From: Aequitasia blattaphilus
Lineage (GTDB): Bacteria; Bacillota; Clostridia; Lachnospirales; Lachnospiraceae
Assembly (NCBI RefSeq): GCF_024721305.1
Contig: NZ_JAMXOD010000001.1
Location: 124,001-188,000, forward strand
Direction: 5' to 3'
Length of the DNA: 64,000 nt
Shown here: in pieces, positions 58,378 through 64,000 of the stretch
Layout of the letters: every line of letters begins with the position of its first letter
Numbering within the stretch: position 1 is the first letter of the stretch
Notes under the pieces: generated by a model
Database searches by the model: none
What the model saw: the letters and a program-made list of their open reading frames with translations, nothing else
Told to the model about the DNA's origin: nothing
Translations under genes and position numbers: made by a program

Positions 58378-58969
58378 GTGAAAGTCCTCCTTGTGCTTTG
58401 ATGTATTTGCCGATGATATCGGTTTCGATATTTACGATTTCCCCAGGTGTTAGATCGTGAAGGGTTGTTTTTTGCTGAGAATGAGGAATCAAGCCGATTG
58501 AAAATGTCCCCGGAGTAACAGCTGTAACGGTTAAGCTAACCCCATTAATCCCAATGGAGCCTTGGGGTATAATTTCAGCCTGTAAGGCGGGAGGATAGTA
58601 AAAGGTTAATAGGGTTGCATTTTCATTTTTTGTTTTTTTAATGAGTTTTGAAGTGGTATCAATGTGACCGCTGACAAAGTGTCCTTCAAATCTTCCCTGG
58701 CTGGACATGGCTAACTCAAGATTTACCTTATCCCCAGACTTCAATTTTGAAAAGGAAGTTCGTTTAAAGGTCTCTGGCATAATATCAACGGTGAAGGTCG
58801 TCTCTTTTTTATCAATGGCGGTCAGGCAGGCTCCATTGATTGCCATGCTGTCTCCGATTTTGTAGTCCTGCAAAAATTCTTTCGAAGCCTCACAGGTTAG
58901 CTGAATGGTATGAGCACATACCTGAATTTTTTGGATCCTTCCAATTTCCTGAATTAATCCTGTAAACAT
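58361..58969 (-). CDS. ribE: riboflavin synthase alpha chain
   Basis: A 202-residue dismutase with two tandem lumazine-binding domains: MFTGLIQEIGRI with INGACLTAI in the first half, and GHFVSGHIDTTSKL with INGVSLTVTAV in the second. Normal length. It overlaps ribD by 16 bases and ribBA by 17. Confidence 0.95.
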   Translation of the reverse strand: MFTGLIQEIGRIQKIQVCAHTIQLTCEASKEFLQDYKIGDSMAINGACLTAIDKKETTFTVDIMPETFKRTSFSKLKSGDKVNLELAMSSQGRFEGHFVSGHIDTTSKLIKKTKNENATLLTFYYPPALQAEIIPQGSIGINGVSLTVTAVTPGTFSIGLIPHSQQKTTLHDLTPGEIVNIETDIIGKYIKAQGGLSHEQNR

Positions 58970-60033
58970 AACGTATCCGTTCTCCTTCCGCTTATTCTAA
59001 AGTCTGTTCCTAACTGTTCAAAGGCAACGGAATGAAGGGGAGTGATGCCAGTTGCTTCACGGTGACTGGAAAATCCCGGTAAGCTGTTCCCCCCTATTAT
59101 TTTTGGAGAAATATAAGTAACTATTTCATCCCAAAGGTTTTCTGCGAAAAAGGCATCGTGAATCCTACCGCCACCTTCAACATAAAGGGAATGAATGCTT
59201 CGTTCAGCCAATTCCGTTAGAACCCCATTGAGAGTAAGAGTTTCTTTTCGAATAACTGTTACGTGGGGCAGGTCTGGAATCACTTCCTCTGATTCTGTAA
59301 AAATCCACAGGGGTGCCAATTTGTTCTTGAAGAGATTCAGTTCTCTTGCTTTTAAAATCCGGCCTTGTCGATCTAAGACGATTCGAACGGGTGGGTAAAG
59401 AGAGCTTCCCAGAGATAGAAGAGTTGGGTTATCAGATAGAATCGTCTGACTTCCAACTAAAATCCCCTGATATTTACCTCGTTCTTTGTGGACTCTATCC
59501 CAAACTGCTTGTCCGGTAATAGAGGCAGGGCTGTTTCTGTTCATAGCAATTCGCCCATCTAAGGTGAGTGCCTGCTTTAACACGATATAGGGACGCTTGT
59601 TTCGATGGAGGAAGTTATAATATTCATTCAAGTGATAAACCTCCTCTTCATTTACACCCACAATTACCTGGATTCCATGGTCTTCTAAAAAGGCTTTTCC
59701 CTGTCCTTTTACCAAAGGGTTTGGGTCAAGCTGCCCGATGATAACCCTTTTAATTCCCTTCTCCACAATCAGGTGTGAGCAGGGGGGTTGTTTTCCAAAA
59801 TGGTTGCAGGGCTCTAAGGTAACATAAAGGGTTGAATCAAATAACTCTTCGGGAGATTGGCAGTGATTGATTGCATTTCTTTCAGCGTGTTCGCATCCAT
59901 ATTTTAGGTGGGCACCTTTTGCGATGACACGGTTATCTTTCACAATTACTGCGCCAACCAAAGGATTGGTATAGGTATTTCCGATTCCTTTTTTGGCTTC
60001 TTCAATTGCTAAGTTCATATATTGTTTATGCAT
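58954..60033 (-). CDS. ribD: bifunctional pyrimidine deaminase/reductase
   Basis: A 359-residue fusion. The deaminase part has HAERNAINHC and EPCNHFGKQPPC zinc ligands; the reductase part from about 145 has LKQALTLDGRIA and VEGGGRIHDAF. It performs steps two and three of the GTP branch. First gene after the riboswitch; AAGGAGG precedes its ATG. Confidence 0.95.
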   Translation of the reverse strand: MHKQYMNLAIEEAKKGIGNTYTNPLVGAVIVKDNRVIAKGAHLKYGCEHAERNAINHCQSPEELFDSTLYVTLEPCNHFGKQPPCSHLIVEKGIKRVIIGQLDPNPLVKGQGKAFLEDHGIQVIVGVNEEEVYHLNEYYNFLHRNKRPYIVLKQALTLDGRIAMNRNSPASITGQAVWDRVHKERGKYQGILVGSQTILSDNPTLLSLGSSLYPPVRIVLDRQGRILKARELNLFKNKLAPLWIFTESEEVIPDLPHVTVIRKETLTLNGVLTELAERSIHSLYVEGGGRIHDAFFAENLWDEIVTYISPKIIGGNSLPGFSSHREATGITPLHSVAFEQLGTDFRISGRRTDTLCLQD

Positions 60034-60073
60034 TGTTTCCTCCTTTCCAACTCCGAAGTATGTTTTTGGACAA

Positions 60074-60099
60074 TAAAAAAACCTCGCAAAAACGAGGCA
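60074..60099 (-). terminator. intrinsic terminator controlled by the FMN riboswitch
   Basis: On the minus strand GCCTCG and CGAGG pair with a short loop, followed by a seven-base T-run, about 70 bases after the aptamer and 41 before ribD. Confidence 0.88.
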
Positions 60100-60168
60100 T
60101 ACGAAAATAAAACAAACAGAAATCCAATTTTGAAAAAAGCTTCAAATATCGAAAACTGCCGTTTTTTC

Positions 60169-60297
60169 TTCTCCCATCCAGACTTTAACTGTCGGTACCA
60201 GAATCCCACTGGTTCAGCCGCAATATGCGGGTCACGGACTTTAGACATTCACAATGCCTATCACCGTCGGTCGGGAATTACACCCTGCCCCGAAGAA
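60169..60297 (-). promoter_or_regulatory. FMN riboswitch (RFN element)
   Basis: The minus strand shows the RFN hallmarks in order: CTTCGGGGCAGGGTG, TTCCCGACCGACGGT, GTCCGTGACCC, GGCTGAACCAGTG, GATTCTGGTACCGACAG and GTCTGGATGGGAGAAG. FMN binding is expected to favour the downstream terminator and stop ribDEBAH transcription. Confidence 0.97.
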
Positions 60298-60317
60298 TTA
60301 TATTCAATTCATGACTT

Positions 60318-60346
60318 ATTCTAAACGCAATTCTTACTTTAGTCAA
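60318..60346 (-). promoter_or_regulatory. rib operon promoter
   Basis: On the minus strand TTGACT and TAGAAT with a 17-base spacer, just upstream of the riboswitch. Confidence 0.7.
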
Positions 60347-60366
60347 CTAAAATATGAAAAAGTCTA

Positions 60367-60395
60367 TTGACAAATATAAAAAATAGGTTTATCTT
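60367..60395 (+). promoter_or_regulatory. promoter of the alanine/glycine symporter gene
   Basis: TTGACA and TATCTT with a 17-base spacer; predicted start near 60402, immediately before a terminator hairpin. Confidence 0.6.
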
Positions 60396-60408
60396 AATAA
60401 ACATATTT

Positions 60409-60452
60409 AGGAGACAATGGAGTTTCGAAAACTTCCCTGTCTCCTTTTTTTT
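60409..60452 (+). terminator. leader terminator ahead of the symporter gene
   Basis: AGGAGACA and TGTCTCCT arms with additional inner pairing and an eight-base T-run. It starts within about 10 bases of the predicted transcription start and would give an RNA of roughly 50 bases, so it is either an attenuator or a small-RNA end. A second small hairpin (CAACA/TGTTG, about 60467-60484) follows before the ribosome site. Confidence 0.75.
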
Positions 60453-60503
60453 ATGCAAAGAGATGAGACAACAACACATTGTTGAAGAGAGAAGGAGGGA
60501 ATT

Positions 60504-61907
60504 ATGCTAAATGTTATGAATGACGTAATAACCAAAATCAATTCAGTTGTATGGGGATGGCCAATGATTATTTTACTATTGGGAACACATCTTTTTATGA
60601 CCATTCGTTTGAGGTTTATTCAAAGAAAGACCATCACAAAAGGCATTAAGTTATCGGTTACGGCAGATCCAAATGCAGAAGGGGAGGTATCCCAGTTTGG
60701 AGCGCTGACAACTGCACTGGCAGCAACAATTGGTACCGGGAATATTATCGGTGTTGGTACAGCGATAGCAATGGGTGGACCAGGAGCCGTGCTATGGTGC
60801 TGGTTAACCGGGGTATTTGGAATTGCAACGAAATATGCGGAAGCGTTGATTGCGGTTAAATACCGGGTAAAAACAAGGGATGGACGTATGCAAGGTGGTG
60901 CGATGTACGCACTTGAGCGTGGGCTGAATATGAAATGGCTTGGTATGCTATTTGCAATCTTCGGCGGTTTGGCTTCTTTTGGGATTGGCTGTGCAACACA
61001 GGTAAATGCCATTGCCACCGTGCTTAACGAGAATCTAAGTATACCGGGATGGACAGTTGGTATCGTGATTGCTGTTTTGACGGCAGTGGTAATCTTTGGT
61101 GGAATTAAGTCAATTGCAAAGGTCTGTGAAAAACTTGTCCCCTTTATGGCACTTTTTTATGTATTGGGATGCATCATTATTCTGATTATGAATTATGATT
61201 TTATTGGACCGGCAATTGCGACAATCTGTAAGCTGGCATTTACACCTGGTGCTGCAGCTGGTGGTCTTGTTGGGGGAGGATTAATGGCAGCAATGCGTTA
61301 TGGAGTTGCCCGTGGACTCTTCTCTAATGAGTCTGGAATGGGTTCAGCACCGATTGCTGCGGCGGCAGCACAGACGAGAAACCCGGTGCGTCAGGCATTA
61401 GTATCTTCAACAGGTACATTTTGGGATACAGTAGTTGTTTGTTTGATGACAGGTCTTGTACTGGTATCAACAATTATGAAAAACCCAGCAATTAATGCGA
61501 ATGAAGTTTCCAATGGTGGAGTTTTAACCTCTATGGCATTTAGCCAGATTCCTTACTTAGGGCCGATTATTTTAACACTGGGAATTATTTCTTTTGCGTA
61601 TTCAACCATCCTTGGCTGGGCATACTATGGTGAAAGATGTGTGGAATATTTTGCAGGCAGCAGAGTACTGTTAGGCTATCGTATTCTTTACATATTGGTA
61701 GCAGCGATTGCACCAGTTGTTGCATTGGATTTAATATGGCTGATTGCGGATACGCTGAATGCGTTTATGGCAATTCCAAACCTGGTGGCCATTTTACTCT
61801 TGTCCAATGACATTGTAAAAACCACCAAAGAATACATCAATGATTTGGGCAAGATAGACTCAACTCCAGTGCCAATTATTGATGATTCAAAAGAGAAAGC
61901 GGCTTAA
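60504..61907 (+). CDS. agcS: alanine/glycine:cation symporter
   Basis: A 467-residue transporter with about eleven membrane segments. GALTTALAATIGTGNIIGVG, AMGGPGAVLWCWLTGVFG, FSNESGMGSAPIAAAAAQT and AYSTILGWAYYGERC are AGCS-family signatures. It imports alanine or glycine with Na+ or H+. A strong terminator separates it from the D-amino-acid aminotransferase gene, which could use alanine. ATG at 60504 has GGAGGG ahead. Confidence 0.93.
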   Translation: MLNVMNDVITKINSVVWGWPMIILLLGTHLFMTIRLRFIQRKTITKGIKLSVTADPNAEGEVSQFGALTTALAATIGTGNIIGVGTAIAMGGPGAVLWCWLTGVFGIATKYAEALIAVKYRVKTRDGRMQGGAMYALERGLNMKWLGMLFAIFGGLASFGIGCATQVNAIATVLNENLSIPGWTVGIVIAVLTAVVIFGGIKSIAKVCEKLVPFMALFYVLGCIIILIMNYDFIGPAIATICKLAFTPGAAAGGLVGGGLMAAMRYGVARGLFSNESGMGSAPIAAAAAQTRNPVRQALVSSTGTFWDTVVVCLMTGLVLVSTIMKNPAINANEVSNGGVLTSMAFSQIPYLGPIILTLGIISFAYSTILGWAYYGERCVEYFAGSRVLLGYRILYILVAAIAPVVALDLIWLIADTLNAFMAIPNLVAILLLSNDIVKTTKEYINDLGKIDSTPVPIIDDSKEKAA

Positions 61908-61927
61908 AGTTAAAAGAATATTGAGAA

Positions 61928-61977
61928 AAAGGTACAGACAAAGGGGTCTAAATACGCCATGTCTGTACCTTTTTTTA
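61928..61977 (+). terminator. intrinsic terminator after agcS
   Basis: Perfect 13-base arms AAAGGTACAGACA and TGTCTGTACCTTT, 19-base loop, T-run. Downstream genes need read-through or another promoter. Confidence 0.9.
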
Positions 61978-62001
61978 TTTGAAAATCAGGAGGATGTTAA
62001 G

Positions 62002-62862
62002 ATGAAAACTTTAGGATATTACAACGGTAAGTACGGTGAGTTAGAGGATATGGCAATTCCTTTTAACGACAGAGTACATTTTTTTGGTGACGGAGTCTAT
62101 GATGCCGGACCGTCGAGAAACTATGTGATTTTTGCTATAGATGAACACATTGATCGTTTTTTTAATAGTGCAAAGCTTTTGGAAATTCAGATGCCTGTCA
62201 CAAAGGCAGAATTAAAGCAAATATTACAGGAAATGGTAAACAAAATGGATACGGGTAATCTTTTCGTGTATTACCAAGTGACCAGAGGAACCGGCATTCG
62301 TAACCACGTATATACAGAAGGGCCGGGAAACTTGTGGATTATGCTAAAGCCAGCAGAAATTTCAGACGGTATAGAGCCAATCAAGCTCATTACTCTTGAG
62401 GATACCAGGTTCCTGCACTGTAATATTAAGACGTTGAATCTGATTCCTTCCTGTGTAGCTAACCAGAGAGCGAAAGAGGCAGGAGTTCAAGAAAGTGTAT
62501 TCTATCGTGAAGGTGGAAGGATAACAGAGTGTGCACACAGTAATGTACATATCATTAAAAACGGAGAGCTGTATACAGCCCCTACAGATAATTTGATTTT
62601 ACCGGGAATTGCCAGAAGACATCTGATTGATAAATGCAAAGAGTTGGGAATTAAGGTAAATGAAGTACCTTACTACCTGGACGACTTATTTACAGCAGAA
62701 GAGGTTCTTGTTACAAGCTCCTCCAACTTGTGCCTTCATGCAAATGAAATTGATGGAATGGCAGTGGGAGGGAAACAATCTGAGTTATTAGAAAAAATAC
62801 GAAAGGCAGTTTTAGGCGAGTTTGTTGAGGCAACTCAATTGATACAAAAAAAGGCAGTGTGA
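62002..62862 (+). CDS. dat: class IV aminotransferase, D-amino-acid type
   Basis: A 286-residue fold-type IV PLP enzyme. The Schiff-base Lys is in CNIKTLNLIPSCVANQRAK, a block characteristic of D-alanine aminotransferases, while ITECAHSNVHII and VLVTSSSNLC are general class IV signatures. It would interconvert D-alanine and D-glutamate. The start at 62002 has AGGAGG ahead; the longer frame reading through the terminator is not used. A branched-chain aminotransferase is the less likely alternative. The next gene overlaps its stop (GTGA). Confidence 0.85.
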   Translation: MKTLGYYNGKYGELEDMAIPFNDRVHFFGDGVYDAGPSRNYVIFAIDEHIDRFFNSAKLLEIQMPVTKAELKQILQEMVNKMDTGNLFVYYQVTRGTGIRNHVYTEGPGNLWIMLKPAEISDGIEPIKLITLEDTRFLHCNIKTLNLIPSCVANQRAKEAGVQESVFYREGGRITECAHSNVHIIKNGELYTAPTDNLILPGIARRHLIDKCKELGIKVNEVPYYLDDLFTAEEVLVTSSSNLCLHANEIDGMAVGGKQSELLEKIRKAVLGEFVEATQLIQKKAV

Positions 62863-63590
62863 TAAAGATGAAATATTATCCAGTAGGAGATAGAGCGTTG
62901 CTTGTGGAGCTAAGTAAAAGTATCCATGAAGAAGTGAACAATCAAATTCATGAATTAACAAAAAGAATCAAGAACAGTAGAATCACCGGTGTAGTAGAGC
63001 TGATTCCGGCGTACTGTTCGGTTTTGATTAACTACAATCCCCTTCTGATTGGTTATGAAGAATTAGTTGGTAAGGTAGAGAGTCTATCCTTTGAATTGGA
63101 GGGAACTCAAGGGAAAAAGAAACGGATTCATAAAATTCCATGCTGCTATGGTGCACGGTTTGGGCAAGATTTAGCAGATATGGAAAAGTACACGGGACTT
63201 GATCGTGATGAAATCATTAAAATCCATAGCAGCGTAGATTACAAAATATTTATGTTGGGATTTTTACCGGGTTTTGTCTATCTTGGTGGTTTGGATAAGC
63301 GTTTGGAGATGCCGCGGTTAGAGAATCCACGAGTAAAAATATATTCTGGAGCTGTAGGGATTGGTGGAAGCCAGACGGGGGTATATCCTTTGGCTTCTCC
63401 AGGAGGCTGGAGATTAATTGGAGGTACTCCGGTAGAATTTTACAATCCGGAGAGAGAACGGCCAATTCTTTGTAATGCAGGAGAGTATATTCGTTTTGTT
63501 CCAATTTGCCTTGATGAGTATTATGATTTGCGCCGCCAGGTAACAAAGGGTCAATACGAAGTAGAATTGTGTGAGGAGGTAGAGGAATAA
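62859..63590 (+). CDS. pxpB: 5-oxoprolinase subunit B (KipI-like)
   Basis: A 243-residue protein with the Pxp/KipI allophanate-hydrolase fold: YYPVGDRALLVELSKS at the start, and the FMLGFLPGFVYLGGLD and GIGGSQTGVYPLASPGGW blocks. With PxpA and PxpC it forms the ATP-dependent 5-oxoproline hydrolase that recycles pyroglutamate to glutamate. The start is read as GTG at 62859 because of the 4-base overlap; ATG at 62868 is the alternative. The pxpC start overlaps its stop. Confidence 0.9.
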   Translation: MIKMKYYPVGDRALLVELSKSIHEEVNNQIHELTKRIKNSRITGVVELIPAYCSVLINYNPLLIGYEELVGKVESLSFELEGTQGKKKRIHKIPCCYGARFGQDLADMEKYTGLDRDEIIKIHSSVDYKIFMLGFLPGFVYLGGLDKRLEMPRLENPRVKIYSGAVGIGGSQTGVYPLASPGGWRLIGGTPVEFYNPERERPILCNAGEYIRFVPICLDEYYDLRRQVTKGQYEVELCEEVEE

Positions 63591-64000
63591 TGAGTGTGGT
63601 TATTGAGCTGCCGGGAGTATTGACGACTGTGCAGGATCGGGGCCGGTTTGGTTATCAGGAATCGGGGATTACCTCTTCAGGGGCGATGGATCAGGAAGCG
63701 TATGAAAGAGCCAACTACTTGGTAGGAAATAGTGATGGAGAGGCTGTCCTGGAACTGACACTATTTGGTGGTGAAATGCTGATTACCCAGGATGCAGTTA
63801 TTGCGATTACCGGGGCAGATATGAAGCCATGCCTGGAAGGAAAAGAAATACCCATGTATCAACCTGTTATGGTGACTGCCCAAAGTCACCTTACTTTTGG
63901 GTTTGCGGAAAAAGGTTGTCGTACGTATTTGGCCTTTGCAGGAGGAGTGGATGTACCAATCAGACTTGGAAGCCGTTCGACAAATCTTAAATGTGGCTTG
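63590..64000 (+). CDS. pxpC: 5-oxoprolinase subunit C, 3' truncated by the window
   Basis: The 137 visible residues match the start of PxpC (biotin-dependent carboxyltransferase-like/KipA fold): VIELPGVLTTVQDRGRFGYQ, SGAMDQEAYERANYLVGN, AVLELTLFGGEM and TYLAFAGGVDVP. Start and pxpB stop share a base (TAATG). The remainder, and perhaps pxpA, should lie past the window end. Confidence 0.9.
   Translation, partial: MSVVIELPGVLTTVQDRGRFGYQESGITSSGAMDQEAYERANYLVGNSDGEAVLELTLFGGEMLITQDAVIAITGADMKPCLEGKEIPMYQPVMVTAQSHLTFGFAEKGCRTYLAFAGGVDVPIRLGSRSTNLKCGL

Noticed and set aside
60396-60503. Glycine riboswitch ahead of the alanine/glycine symporter
   Set aside because: The leader is only about 100 bases and lacks the conserved glycine aptamer segments; only a terminator hairpin is seen.
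61879-62001. N-terminal extension of the aminotransferase
   Set aside because: It would read through a strong terminator hairpin and is not homologous to the family; the ATG at 62002 has an AGGAGG site.
1-64000. CRISPR arrays, tRNA or rRNA genes
   Set aside because: No regularly spaced direct repeats and no tRNA cloverleaf or rRNA stretches were noticed on either strand; the only stable RNA seen is SRP RNA.

Overview
The window reads as the chromosome of a low-GC, Gram-positive anaerobe of the class Clostridia, probably close to Lachnospiraceae. The evidence is AT-rich DNA, strong AGGAGG ribosome sites, a large SRP RNA with an Alu-type part, a glycyl-radical hydroxyproline dehydratase, SipW-type signal peptidases, and DUF4317 and VanW proteins. 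No CRISPR array, tRNA, rRNA or intact insertion sequence was seen. Species cannot be named from this sequence.

Layout. 1-2385: a 5'-truncated ureohydrolase, an MBL-fold hydrolase and a UPF0126 membrane protein. 2455-12339: the most unusual region. A large XRE-type regulator is divergent from a processive GT2 synthase and a membrane-anchored GH18 protein with two chitin-binding modules. A separate transcript follows with two Ser/His signal peptidases (SipW type), two SipW-type exported proteins and a wall-anchor-like protein of the same fold. I read this as a cell-surface matrix locus, polysaccharide plus protein filament. 12380-15969: nadA-nadB-nadC-niaR on the minus strand. 16132-17994: ddl and a ZIP metal transporter. 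18027-29292: sugar-acid catabolism (two PfkB kinases, KDPG aldolase fused to a VOC domain, IclR regulator, HAD phosphatase, KduD-like SDR, GntP permease, GntR regulator, IlvD/Edd-type dehydratase, GH2 enzyme).

29401-39234: housekeeping genes (dgt, tadA, SRP RNA, B12-radical SAM protein, nth, a 32-residue membrane peptide, VanW protein, AIRS-like domain, Lrp regulator, aminotransferase, trmL). 39244-45075: trans-4-hydroxy-L-proline use; HypD makes pyrroline-5-carboxylate and the divergent proC product reduces it to proline, with a GntR regulator between them. 45118-48619: TetR, DUF4317, methyltransferase, NUDIX, HEAT-like and DUF5131 genes. 48725-56439: a LacI-controlled sugar ABC locus with an allulose/tagatose-3-epimerase-like enzyme, kinase and dehydrogenase. 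56727-60033: ribDEBAH under an FMN riboswitch. 60504-64000: an alanine/glycine symporter behind a leader terminator, a D-amino-acid aminotransferase, and pxpB and pxpC (the last cut by the window end).

Catabolic blocks here often pair a local regulator with a palindromic site on the adjacent promoter. Sites of this kind are listed below with exact positions; all are read by eye and none is experimentally supported.
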